Source: Arenicola marina (taxonomy: Eukaryota > Annelida > Polychaeta > Arenicolidae). Taken from it: DNA of 64,000 nt. This document shows positions 34,931-45,559 of this stretch, piece by piece; the first letter of the stretch is position 1, and every line of letters begins with the position of its first letter. The DNA is taken from contig OZ025261.1 in NCBI GenBank assembly GCA_964019135.1, positions 33,434,738 to 33,498,737 of the forward strand. Reading direction: 5' to 3'. A program made the translations under genes and the position numbers. The notes beneath the pieces are model-generated. The model ran no database searches and was not told where the DNA came from. It saw only the letters and a program-made list of their open reading frames with translations.

Positions 34931-34942
34931 GAAAGTGCCGTG

Positions 34943-36022
34943 ATGCGTAACGACCTCTATGACTCGGGAGGGGTTATTGAAAGACTAAATGCAGTTGAAG
35001 ATTTACCAGCTGCTAATGCAGAATTGAATACAGAATTATCACGAGTAAGGTACGAACTAAGACTGGTCAAAGAACTCGTGTTACGACAGCACGACACCAT
35101 GACACACCTCCAGGAACGGGTCCTCGATCTGACCGCGAGATCAATGAGGGAAAACATTTTAATTCATGGAAAAACTGAAAGCGCAGGCGAAAACCCAGAA
35201 GCCATAGTGCGGGCCGCCTTGGAAGACATGAAGATTCCGGACGCGTCCACAATCCCTATTGATAGGGCCCACCGCCTCGGCGGCACGGTCGGCAGGTCGC
35301 CACGTCCAATAGTGGCCAAGCTTACACGTGCGGCCGACGCCGATAGAATATTGAATGTTGGCCGAAAGTCCAAACAACCCACCCAACGACCCACGATTAC
35401 GCCTCAGACCCCCCGGGAGTTACTGGAACAGCGTCGCGCTCTCTTCACTGAGGCCGATCGCATCAAGCGATCTGATCCTAGTGCAAAATCAAGAGTGGTC
35501 AACCACACATTATACGTGAACAACGAACGTCGTCAGCACCCACTGTTGCCCCCCCACCCTCGCGACATCCTGACCATGTCGCCCACCGACCAAGCTGAAG
35601 TTGGCAAAGTGTCCATTATTCAGGGCAAACTGACCAGTGATGGGCCGTTCCAGACTACAGCCTTCGTTGCGGCCACCGACTCAATCGACTCAGCCAGGAT
35701 GGCATTCAAGAAACTTATGCTCCACCCCGACTGTTTCGGTGCTGCTCACAGAGTTGCCGTGTCACGATTACACTCTTCCCCGAGCGAGGCAGTGACGGAG
35801 TACACACAGGATGACAATGCATTCGGGGCAAGCCACTGCGTCGCCAAGCACCTCCAAAAGAAATATCCATCCGCCCATAACTTAACTGTCTTCATTACGA
35901 CCAACATGCCCCCACTGAGAAACTCATCCGATGCCATCCAAGCCGCGGTGGACGATGTGATGACTCTATGGGACAAAATGTCCAACTTACAAATAGCGCC
36001 AAAGAACAATCGATCCGCGTGA
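34943..36022 (+). CDS. LINE ORF1 protein
   Basis: About 360 residues. An N-terminal heptad-like stretch (LNTELSRVRYELRLVKELV) suggests a coiled coil. It is followed by SMRENILIHGK and IDRAHRLGG...RPIVAKL, the RRM-like nucleic-acid-binding pattern of L1-type ORF1 proteins also found in some CR1/L2-group elements. The reading frame is open back to the insertion joint at 34931, so the native start is lost and this ATG may be internal. Confidence 0.8.
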   Translation: MRNDLYDSGGVIERLNAVEDLPAANAELNTELSRVRYELRLVKELVLRQHDTMTHLQERVLDLTARSMRENILIHGKTESAGENPEAIVRAALEDMKIPDASTIPIDRAHRLGGTVGRSPRPIVAKLTRAADADRILNVGRKSKQPTQRPTITPQTPRELLEQRRALFTEADRIKRSDPSAKSRVVNHTLYVNNERRQHPLLPPHPRDILTMSPTDQAEVGKVSIIQGKLTSDGPFQTTAFVAATDSIDSARMAFKKLMLHPDCFGAAHRVAVSRLHSSPSEAVTEYTQDDNAFGASHCVAKHLQKKYPSAHNLTVFITTNMPPLRNSSDAIQAAVDDVMTLWDKMSNLQIAPKNNRSA

Positions 36023-36517
36023 AATACCCACATCTCTCAACTCTGCGAGAATTGCTATTCATGAGCAAATTTTGTTTGGGTTGAGCGGATCAATTTGGTC
36101 TTTCTTTTTGGCGCCTGCCCTTTTATTTGAACTCAGCCAGGTTCAATCTCAGTGCGACGGTAACGAGGAGTTATACTGAGGCTGAGCACGGCCCTTTGTT
36201 TATGTTATTGTTGTGGCGGGCGATTGCACTTTTATGTTTATGTTGGTTCATTACAGCGTAATTAACTTTGTTCTAATAATGATTGGCCTAAACGTCCCAT
36301 CACGTCTGACAACTTAATATGTCCTTGCGCATATTCTTGATGTGCACTCATTGCACACCTCGTGCCATCCTTCTTATCATACTCATGTCGATGAAGCCTG
36401 AAATTTGTTCATGTTCCGGTGATAACTGTATATTACTTGTATTTGTCCCTGATCCAAGAGCCCAATATGTACCCATTGCCCTGATTAGTCCTGGTAAAAC
36501 CGTAAACGAACTAATAT
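36023..36517 (+). other. LINE spacer between ORF1 and ORF2
   Basis: About 495 bases with a 71-codon open frame at 36319-36534 that overlaps the ORF2 start; no family recognised. It may be the inter-ORF linker or part of an ORF2 leader. Confidence 0.4.
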
Positions 36518-38287
36518 TTGATAGCTATGATTAGCATATCCCAGTACAGAGCAGCAGTTGGATTATGGCACGGTTATTGTTATATGAGAGACCTTGTAAA
36601 CAACCCATGCTGGCAACTGTTGATCACTTATATTCTCATTTACCGATTGGTCACATATCTCTCCTTGGGTGACATGATATGTGGTCTTGTGTTTAGAAAA
36701 ACACTAATAACTCTGCTTGTGACTAAATTAGCGGCATCAGTCTTCTTACACCCCTTGATAGAAAATCCCACAACCCCCAAAAGTTACAACAAATACGATA
36801 ATTCACTATACATTCCAAACATGGTCCTTAGGTATGACGTCATCTTGCCCTGCATCGCTTGGCTTTCTATTCTCCTTCTCTGCTCCGGTGATATCCATCC
36901 CAATCCAGGTCCCAACCCAGGTCCGATCTTACGTATCAGCCATGTGAATGTTCGTAGTTTGTTGAGCGAGGTGTCACCCTGTCCTGTCCTCCATGGCGAC
37001 AAATATATCAAGGTTGATGAGATTTATAAGCAGCAGGTTCTCGATCTAAAGACTGACATAATCACTATTTCTGAGTCGTGGCTCGATCACACCATACCAG
37101 ACTCAGCCATACATATTGAAAATTACGTTATACATCGGCGCGATCGGCAGCGGCACGGTGGTGGTGTCATGGCCTATATTAGAGGTGACTTAGCTGTTTT
37201 GCGTCGAACTGATCTTGAACACAATGATATTGAATCTCTATGGTTTGAAGCGCAATTGCCCAGTGGCAAAGTTCTTATTGGTGCTTATTACAGACCTAAT
37301 GGGGCGAACGAGAGGGAAAAGGCAGTTTTCCTATCCTCGCTGGAAAATTCTATAGCCCTGGCTTCGTCAGAAAGCACTAAAGCCATAGTGTTGACAGGTG
37401 ACTTCAACGACAGGTGCAGAACGTTTTACTCTAATCACACTGATAGTGAGCTTCACAATCGTCTAGTCAACATCCTCAAGTGTAACGCCTTTGAACAACT
37501 TATCAATGAGCCAACTAGGATCACGGCCACTACAGAAACTCTGCTGGATTTGGTCATCACTGACTCGCCCGGGTATGTTGCCAACTCTGGCACCTCTATG
37601 CCTATTGGCAATAGCGACCATCATGGAGTCTTCTGCGACCTAAACTTTTCTGTACCTCGCCTGAAAGCCTTTAAGCGGTCTATCTTTAATTACTATGCCG
37701 CCGACTATATTTCCCTGCGCTATGCCCTGTCTTTGGCCCCGTGGGATGTTGGGAGTCGTTACGATGATGTTAACGATTGCGCTGACTACTGCCTGGGACT
37801 CTTCATGGAATTGGTAACCACACACATCCCAAACAAACAAATCACTGTTAGACCTAGTGATAAACCATGGATGTCTACACATATAAGGTTTTTACTAAGC
37901 AAACGTGATAAACTGTATAAAAGACACAAGCAATCGCCATCCTCTGTACTGTATGAAGAATATCGCCACGTGCGTACAGAAGCTAGGGCCAGTATTAATG
38001 AAGCTAAAACATTGTATCACTCAAGACTTTTGGGTAGACTACAGGATCCCAGCCTATCTGGAAAAGAGTATCATAAACTGTGTAAATGTTTCCTCTTTGG
38101 GAAAACTATAACCGGGATACCTCCTATTATTGACCAAGGGGTAGTCCACGCCTCCCCGCTGGCAAAGGCATCTGCCCTCAATGAATACTTCGCGGGAAAT
38201 TCCACTCTAGCCGAACCCCCAGAGGGGTTTGCGTTGCCTCCTTTGTCTTTTAAAACCGATTATCTGAAATTTGCTTCACCCCTGTGA
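36518..38287 (+). CDS. LINE ORF2, N-terminal part: hydrophobic leader, 2A-like motif, endonuclease
   Basis: 589 codons. Residues 1-123 are hydrophobic with several possible membrane segments. GDIHPNPGP at 124-132 is a 2A-like ribosome-skipping motif, directly followed by a second NPGP. Then comes an AP endonuclease: HVNVRSLL, ISESWLD, GGGVMAYIRGDL, GAYYRPN, LTGDFND and GNSDHHG (catalytic SDH). The frame ends just before the RT domain, which continues one frame over. Confidence 0.9.
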   Translation: MIAMISISQYRAAVGLWHGYCYMRDLVNNPCWQLLITYILIYRLVTYLSLGDMICGLVFRKTLITLLVTKLAASVFLHPLIENPTTPKSYNKYDNSLYIPNMVLRYDVILPCIAWLSILLLCSGDIHPNPGPNPGPILRISHVNVRSLLSEVSPCPVLHGDKYIKVDEIYKQQVLDLKTDIITISESWLDHTIPDSAIHIENYVIHRRDRQRHGGGVMAYIRGDLAVLRRTDLEHNDIESLWFEAQLPSGKVLIGAYYRPNGANEREKAVFLSSLENSIALASSESTKAIVLTGDFNDRCRTFYSNHTDSELHNRLVNILKCNAFEQLINEPTRITATTETLLDLVITDSPGYVANSGTSMPIGNSDHHGVFCDLNFSVPRLKAFKRSIFNYYAADYISLRYALSLAPWDVGSRYDDVNDCADYCLGLFMELVTTHIPNKQITVRPSDKPWMSTHIRFLLSKRDKLYKRHKQSPSSVLYEEYRHVRTEARASINEAKTLYHSRLLGRLQDPSLSGKEYHKLCKCFLFGKTITGIPPIIDQGVVHASPLAKASALNEYFAGNSTLAEPPEGFALPPLSFKTDYLKFASPL

Positions 38288-40185
38288 AAGTATATTCTGT
38301 CCTGAAGCAGCTCCAGATTAATAAGGCTTGTGGTCCAGATCTAATTGGTAATAGAATTCTCAAGGAAACTGCTGAGGTAATGGCCAAACCGCTTTCCGAC
38401 TTATTTAACAAGTCGATGCAATCCTGTTCTTTTCCTTCTACCTGGAAGATCGCCAACGTAATACCGGTCTTTAAGAAATCTAACAGACAACATAAAGAAA
38501 ATTATCGTCCTATATCGTTACTGTCTTGTGTCGGTAAAGTTATGGAGAGGATTATATTTAACGAATTGTATGAATACTGTGTGGCTTGCGGGCTCCTAAC
38601 ATGGCGTAACGCCGGGTTTAAAAAGAACGAGTCCACAACTAATCAGCTGCTTTACCTGGTGCAACAGATTTATAAGGGCCTAGAAGCCAACGAAGATGTC
38701 CTCCTAGTGTTTTTAGATGTATCCAAAGCTTTCGACAGAGTGTACCACTATGGACTATTACACAAGCTGGAGTCTTTTGGAATCTGCGGAACACTGTTAC
38801 AATGGTTCCACAGCTATCTTACTGGTCGATCGCAAAGGGTGGTAATTAGCGGGACTCATTCAGAATGGAAAGAAATTAACTCGGGTGTTCCCCAAGGTTC
38901 GATTTTGGGACCTCTTCTGTATCTTATATTTGCTAACGATCTCGTGGACGATTTGAAGTCTGACCCATTCCTATTCGCAGACGACACTTCTTTGCTCAAG
39001 GCTCTTCAGACCCCTGCTGATGTAGACCTGGTTAACGAAGACTTGCGTCGCATTGCAAATTGGGGAGCTCAGTGGCGTGTTCAGTTCAATGCTAGTAAAA
39101 CGAAATACATGCTAATAAGCAAAAAGATTGACACACCGACTGACATTGCTTTACTCTTCGATGGAACCCCCATTGAGCGAGTGTCTAGCCACTGCCACTT
39201 AGGCATGTGGCTAACCGATACCATGTCATGGGGGAAGCATATCTTGGAAGTAACTGCCAAAGCTTCAAGGGCTGCGAATCTCTTGAGCAAAATATCTCGA
39301 ACTGTTGATAGAAAGGCTAAGCTCCTCATGTACAAATCCTATGTAAGACCCCAGCTTGAATATAGCTGCGCTGTCTATGGAGGGAATTTGACAAAAGATC
39401 AGGCGAACTTGCTCGAACAGGTCCAGCGCCACTGTCTACTTGGCGTCACGAACGCCTATCGTCATACATCTCAGGAAAAGTTGCTCCATGAAACGGGAAT
39501 CGAACCTATGTCCATTCGACGTCGATACTTTGCTCTCTGCCATCTGCACAAAATAATTCATGGCTCAACCCCCCCATATCTCCGAAGCCTATTGCCGCCC
39601 TTTGTCAGAGATGTCTCTTCACATTTCTTGCGCAACACAAACGATCTCGCTATTCCTAGGACCACCAAGACTTATGTCAAACAATCGTTTTTCTGGTATG
39701 CGTCCAGCCTTTGGAACTCTCTCCCAAGCGATACGAAACATTTAGTTACCCATGATGCATTCAGAACCAAGCTTAAACGCTCCCATCCTTACAAACATAA
39801 CAAACTGTATGATATCACCAATAACCGCGGTTCGGTGCAGCATGCCCGCATGAGGATGGGACTCAGTGCTCTAAACTCCCATCGCAAGAAATTTAATTTT
39901 ATTGACTTTGACGATTGCCCTCTATGTGGAACGAAACCTGAAAATTCGGTTCATTTCTTTCTGAAGTGTCCCCAACTTGTTGCTCAACGTGCCAGGCTAT
40001 TGGGAGCGATGGGTCCACTGTTCTCGGATTCAAACTTGCATATTACTCTACCACCTTTGTCAAAACGCGACACCAATGATCTCGATTTAATACTTTTGCA
40101 TGGAAGTGACCTCCTCCCGTATGAATGTAATGTTGAACTGTTTGAATTAATCCATACTTACATACTCGACAGCAAGCGTTTTTGA
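38284..40185 (+). CDS. LINE ORF2, C-terminal part: reverse transcriptase and zinc-knuckle-like tail
   Basis: RT motifs in order: KACGPD, VIPVFKK, NYRPISLLS, FLDVSKAFDRV, SGVPQGSILGPLLY, FADDTSLL (catalytic Asp pair) and NASKTKYM. The tail has MRMGLSALNSHR and CPLCGTKPENSVHFFLKCP, a Cys/His cluster typical of CR1/L2-group C-termini. The apparent GTG start at 38284 only marks the frame change from the endonuclease part. No RNase H domain is seen. Confidence 0.93.
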   Translation: MKVYSVLKQLQINKACGPDLIGNRILKETAEVMAKPLSDLFNKSMQSCSFPSTWKIANVIPVFKKSNRQHKENYRPISLLSCVGKVMERIIFNELYEYCVACGLLTWRNAGFKKNESTTNQLLYLVQQIYKGLEANEDVLLVFLDVSKAFDRVYHYGLLHKLESFGICGTLLQWFHSYLTGRSQRVVISGTHSEWKEINSGVPQGSILGPLLYLIFANDLVDDLKSDPFLFADDTSLLKALQTPADVDLVNEDLRRIANWGAQWRVQFNASKTKYMLISKKIDTPTDIALLFDGTPIERVSSHCHLGMWLTDTMSWGKHILEVTAKASRAANLLSKISRTVDRKAKLLMYKSYVRPQLEYSCAVYGGNLTKDQANLLEQVQRHCLLGVTNAYRHTSQEKLLHETGIEPMSIRRRYFALCHLHKIIHGSTPPYLRSLLPPFVRDVSSHFLRNTNDLAIPRTTKTYVKQSFFWYASSLWNSLPSDTKHLVTHDAFRTKLKRSHPYKHNKLYDITNNRGSVQHARMRMGLSALNSHRKKFNFIDFDDCPLCGTKPENSVHFFLKCPQLVAQRARLLGAMGPLFSDSNLHITLPPLSKRDTNDLDLILLHGSDLLPYECNVELFELIHTYILDSKRF

Positions 40186-40334
40186 ATATAAATAGGGAAA
40201 TCTGTTCATCAATAACATGTATATTTTTTCCAGGCTTCATCACTTTTGTACATTTACCAAGAGGTGAGCATTCGCATGTTTTGTACGTTGTTGCAAACCT
40301 CTATAAAGAAATAAAGCTTATATAAAAAAAAAAA

Positions 40335-41640
40335 AAATCTCGACCCCACTACGGGTCTCGCTGTAGATAGATCATCAAATCACGACCCCACTACGGGTCT
40401 AGCGGTAGATAGATCATCGAACCACTACCCCACTACGGGTCTCGCTGTAGATAGATCATCAAATCTCGACCCCACTACGGGTCTCGCTGTAGATAGATCA
40501 TCAAATCACGATCCCACTACGGGTCTAGCGGTAGATAGATCATCGAACCACTACCCCACTACGGGTCTCGCTGTAGATAGATCATCAAATCTCGACCCCA
40601 CTACGGGTCTCGCTGTAGATAGATCATCAAATCACGATCCCTCTACGGGTCTCGCTGTAGATAGATCATCAAATCTCGACCCCACTACGGGTCTCGCTGT
40701 AGATAGATCATCAAATCACGACCCCACTACGGGTCTAGCGGTAGATAGATCATCGAACCACTACCCCACTACGGGTCTCGCTGTAGATAGATCATCAAAT
40801 CTCGACCCCACTACGGGTCTCGCTGTAGATAGATCATCAAATCACGATCCCACTACGGGTCTAGCGGTAGATAGATCATCGAACCACTACCCCACTACGG
40901 GTCTCGCTGTAGATAGATCATCAAATCTCGACCCCACTACGGGTCTCGCTGTAGATAGATCATCAAATCACGATCCCACTACGGGTCTCGCTGTAGATAG
41001 ATCATCGAACCACTACCCCACTACGGGTCTCGCTGTAGATAGATCATCAAATCTCGACCCCACTACGGGTCTCGCTGTAGATAGATCATCAAATCTCGAC
41101 CCCACTACGGGTCTCGCTGTAGATAGATCATCAAATCTCGACCCCACTACGGGTCTCGCTGTAGATAGATCATCAAATCTCGACCCCACTACGGGTCTCG
41201 CTGTAGATGGATCATCAAATCACGACCCCTCTACGGGTCTAGCTGTAGATAGATCATCGATCCACGACCCCACTACGGGTCTCGCTGTAGATGGATCATC
41301 AAATCACGACCCCACTACGGGTCTAGCTGTAGATAGATCATCAAATCACGACCCCACTACGGGTCTAGCGGTAGATAGATCATCGAACCACTATCCCACT
41401 ACGGGTCTCGCTGTAGATAGATCATCAAATCTCGACCCCACTACGGGTCTCGCTGTAGATAGATCATCAAATCACGACCCCACTACGGGTCTCGCTGTAG
41501 ATAGATCATCGAACCACTATCCCACTACGGGTCTCGCTGTAGATAGATCACCCAATCTCGACCCCACTACGGGTCTAGCTGTAGATAGATCATCAAATCA
41601 CGATCTCAATACGGGTCTAGCTGAAGATAGATCATCAAAT
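40335..41640. repeat. 42-bp satellite-like array, right part, about 31 copies
   Basis: Continuation of the array interrupted by the LINE, with the same unit types. It ends in degraded units (ATCTCAATACGGG, GCTGAAGATAG) just before the 38-bp array. Confidence 0.96.
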
Positions 41641-44600
41641 AGATCACAGGGTGGTGCGCGTCGGCAGTAAGAGCGATGACGTCACAGGGCGGTGCGCATC
41701 GGCAGTGAGGGCGATGACGTCACAGGGGGTTAAGCATCGGCAGTGAGGGCGATGACGTCACAGGGCGTTAAGCGTCGGCATTGAGGGCGATGACGTCACA
41801 GGGCTGGGCTCGTCGACAGTGAGGGCGATGACGTCACAGGGCGGTGCGCGTCGGCAGTGAGGGCGATGACGTCACGTCACAGGGCTGAGCTCGTCGGCAG
41901 TTAGGACGATGACGTCACAGGGCGGTGCGCGTCGGCAGTGAGGGCGATGACGTCACAGGGCGGTGCGCGTCAGCAGTGAGGGCGATGACGTCACAGGGCG
42001 GTGCGCGTCGGCAGTAAGAACTATGTCGTCACAGGGCGGGGCGCTTCGGCAGTGAGGGCGATGACGTCACGTCACAGGGCGGTGCGCGTCGGCAGTGAGG
42101 GTGATAACGTCACAGAGCGGTAAGCGTCGGCAGTGAGGGTGTATGACGTCACAGAGCGGTAAGCGTCGGCAGTGAGGGTGATGACGTCACAGAGCGGTAA
42201 GCGTCGGCAGTGAGGGTGTATGAGGTCACAGGGTGGCAAGCGTCTGTAATGAGGGCGATGACGTCACAGAGCGGTAAGCGTCGGCAGTGAGGGTGTATGA
42301 CGTCACAGAGCGGTAAGCGTCGGTAGTGAGGGTATATGAGGTCACAGGGCGGCAAGCGTCTGTAGTGAGGGCGATGACGTCACAGAGCGGTAAGCGTCGG
42401 CAGTGAGGGTGTATGACGTCACAGAGCGGTAAGCGTCGGCAGTGAGGGTGTATGACGTCACAGAGCGGTAAGCGTCGGTAGTGAGGGTATATGAGGTCAC
42501 AGGGCGGCAAGCGTCGGCAGTGAGGGCGATGACGTTACAGTGCGGTAAGCGTCGGTAGTGAGGGTATATGAGGTCGCAGGGCGGCAAGCGTCTGTAGTGA
42601 GGGCGATGACGCTACAGAGCGGTAAGCGTCGGCAGTGAGGGCGATGACGTTACAGTGCGGTAAGCGTCGGTAGTGAGGGTATATGAGGTCACAGGGCGGC
42701 AAGCGTCTGTAGTGAAAGCGATGACGTTACAGTGCGGTAAGCGTCGGCAGTGAGGGCGTATGAGGTCACAGGGCGGCAAGCGTCTGTAGTGAGGGCGATG
42801 ACGCTACAGAGCGGTAAGCGTCGGCAGTGAGGGCGTATGAGGTCACAGGGCGGCAAGCGTCTGTAGTGAGGGCGATGACGTTACAGTGCGGTAAGCGTCG
42901 GCAGTGAGGGCGTATGAGGTCACAGGGCGGCAAGCGTCGGTAGTGAGGGCGATGACGTTACAGAGCGGTATGCGTCGGCAGTGAGGGCGATGACGTCACA
43001 GAGCGGTAAGCGTCGGCAGTGAGGGCGATGACGTCACAGAGCGGTAAGCGTCTGTAGTGAGGGCGATGACGTCACAGGGCGGCAAGCGTCTGTAGTGAGG
43101 GCGATGACGTCACAGAGCAGGTAAGCGTCGGCAGTGAGGGCGATGACGTCACAGGGCGGCAAGCGTCTGTAGTGAGGGCGATGACGTCACAGAGCGGTAA
43201 GCGTCGGCAGTGAGGGCGATGACGTCACAGAGCGGTAAGCGTCGGCAGTGAGGGCGATGACGTTACAGAGCGGTAAGCGTCGGCAGTGAGGGCGATGACG
43301 TTACAGAGCGGTAAGCGTCGGCAGTGAGGGCGATGACGTTACAGAGCGGTAAGCGTCGGCAGTGAGGGCGATGGCGTTACAGAGCGGTAAGCGTCGGCAG
43401 TGAGGGCGATGACGTTACAGAGCGGTAAGCGTCTGCAGTGAGGGCGATGACGTCACAGAGCGGTAAGCGTCGGCAGTGAGGGCGATGACGTTACAGAGCG
43501 GTAAGCGTCTGCAGTGAAGGCGATGACGTCATAGGGCGGTAAGCGTCGGCAATGAGCGTGTATGAGGTCACAGTGCGGCAAGCGTCGGCAGTGAGGGCGA
43601 TGACGTCACAGAGCGGTAAGCGTCAGCAGTGTGGGCGATGACGTTACAGAGCGGTAAGCGTCGGCAATGAGGGCGATGACGTTACAGAGCGGTAAGCGTC
43701 TGCAGTGAAGGCGATGACGTCATAGGGCGGTAAGCGTCGGCAATGAGCGTGTATGAGGTCACAGTGCGGTAAGCGTCGGCAGTGAGGGCGATGACGTCAC
43801 AGAGCGGTAAGCGTCGGCAGTGAGGGCGATGACGTTACAGAGCGGTAAGCGTCTGCAGTGAGGGCGATGACGTCATAGGGCGGTAAGCGTCGGCAGTGAG
43901 GGCGATGACGTTACAGAGCGGTAAGCGTCTGCAGTGAGGGCGATGACGTTACAGAGCGGTAAGCGTCTGCAGTGAGGGCGATGACGTCACAGAGCGGTAA
44001 GCGTCTGCAGTGAGGGCGATGACGTCATAGGGCGGTAAGCGTCGGCAGTGAGGGCGATGACGTTACAGAGCGGTAAGCGTCTGCAGTGAGGGCGATGAGG
44101 TTACAGGGCGGCAAGCGTCTGCAGTGAGGGCGATGACGTTACAGAGCGGTAAGCGTCTGCAGTGAGGGCGATGACGTCACAGAGCGGTAAGCGTCGGCAG
44201 TGTGGGCGATGACGTTACAGAGCGGTAAGCGTCTGCAGTGAGGGCGATGACGTCATAGGGCGGTAAGCGTCGGCAGTGAGGGCGATGACGTTACAGAGCG
44301 GTAAGCGTCTGCAGTGAGGGCGATGACGTCACAGAGCGGTAAGCGTCGGCAGTGAGGGCGATGACGTTACAGAGCGGTAAGCGTCGGCAGTGAGGGCGAT
44401 GACGTTACAGAGCGGTAAGCGTCTGCAGTGAAGGCGATGACGTCATAGGGCGGTAAGCGTCGGCAATGAGCGTGTATGAGGTCACAGTGCGGTAAGCGTC
44501 GGCAGTGAGGGCGATGACGTTACAGAGCGGTAAGCGTCTGCAGTGAAGGCGATGACGTCATAGGGCGGTAAGCGTCGGCAATGAGCGTGTATGAGGTCAC

Positions 44601-44696
44601 AGTGCGGTAAGCGTCTGTAGTGAGGGCGATGACGTCACAGAGCGGTAAGCGTCGGCAGTGAGCGTGTATGAGGTCACAGTGCGGTAAGCGTCTGCA
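41641..44696 (+). repeat. 38-bp minisatellite with CRE palindromes, about 80 copies
   Basis: Unit contains GCGGTAAGCGTCGGCAGTGA, then GGGCGATGACGTCACAGA. Many copies hold TGACGTCA; others have TGACGTTA or TGAGGTCA. Mixed unit types (CGGCAG, CTGCAG, CTGTAG) occur in blocks. Confidence 0.96.
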
Positions 44697-44812
44697 GTCG
44701 GCAATGTTAGAGTAATGACGTCACACGGATATGGCGTTACATTGCGTATAACGGAGCCTCAGTGGACAGCAGGAGGAGAGAGTTCACATGGAGACCAGTA
44801 ATCACAAAGAAG
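44697..44812 (+). repeat. Duplicated flank, copy B
   Basis: Partner of 28990-29095, in the same orientation, also directly after a TGACGTCA-rich array. Confidence 0.75.
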
Positions 44813-44838
44813 CTGTTTTGATGCTTTGCCTTGCAGCA

Positions 44839-44927
44839 TCACCACTGGCACGAACACCCAACCTCGCGGTCTTCCATAGAAAACGGAGTAAACATTAAAC
44901 CCGTTCATCGCCGCACCTCTGAAAGGT
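44839..44927 (+). CDS. Weak candidate exon of an unidentified plus-strand gene
   Basis: TTTGCCTTGCAG|CATC is a good acceptor and TGAAAG|GTACCC a possible donor. The open frame reads HHHWHEHPTSRSSIENGVN and on to RRTSE. It also stays open past the donor (SVESLPHRSSSNPSPRAKT). No family recognised and no partner exon found. Confidence 0.25.
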
Positions 44928-45119
44928 ACCCACGGGACCCCGTCTTATCTGTCGAAAGTCTACCTCATCGTTCCTCCTCGAACCCATCGCCTCGTGCAAA
45001 AACAGAAGCAGTCCAAGACACAATACACAGTGACTATCGGTCTACTATTTGTGAATGCATCACACAGCGAAGACACCCTCCCCTCATTACGTGCAGAACT
45101 CATCGGATCACAGAGTACA

Positions 45120-45350
45120 GGAGGACCAGCTCTGGGGACAAGGGACCAGCCACAAACTGGGGACAAGGAGCCAGCCACAAACTGGGGACAAGGGACCCGC
45201 CACAAACTGGGGACAAGGAGCCAGCCAGAAACTGGGGACAAGGGACCAGCCACAAGCTGGGGACAAGGAGCCAGCCAGAAACTGGGGACAAGGGACCAGC
45301 CACAAACTGGGGACAAGGAGCCAGGCAGAATGTCGGGTCAAGGGACCAGC
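45120..45350 (+). repeat. 25-bp minisatellite, about 9 copies
   Basis: Unit CTGGGGACAAGGGACCAGCC plus ACAAA, with GGAGCCAGCC variants. Confidence 0.93.
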
Positions 45351-45559
45351 AATAATATGAGAACATGCGAACCAGCCATAAATTGTGAGTACATGTGAGA
45401 TCAAGGGAATCAGACCAAATCTGAAGACATTTAACGAACTAGAAATTTAGGAATGAGGTTTAAACGTATAGTCACACAATTCGAGTAAAAAATAAAACGG
45501 CGATAAACTTAGCGCCAGTGACTTTAAACTGTGAGTATAAGGGACAAGCCATAATCTGA
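45351..45559. other. Short gap between related arrays
   Basis: Begins with decayed units (ACCAGCCATAAATTGTGAG) and then unique sequence. Confidence 0.5.

Larger units (their letters stand above)
34931..40334 (+). mobile_element. 5'-truncated CR1/L2-group LINE inserted in the 42-bp array
   Basis: ORF1 protein, then an ORF2 with AP-type endonuclease and reverse transcriptase, then AATAAA at 40310 and a run of about 14 A. It is flanked by a 10-bp target duplication AAATCTCGAC (34921-34930 and 40335-40344, partly shared with the A tail). Removing it restores a continuous array unit. The insertion joint falls inside an already open ORF1 frame, so the 5' end is truncated. ORF2 has one frame break between endonuclease and RT; otherwise the copy looks young. 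Confidence 0.95.

Noticed and set aside
42149-42587. Minus-strand frames reading PCDLIYPHYRRLPLCDV in series
   Set aside because: Frames created by the 38-bp repeat; no unique flank.
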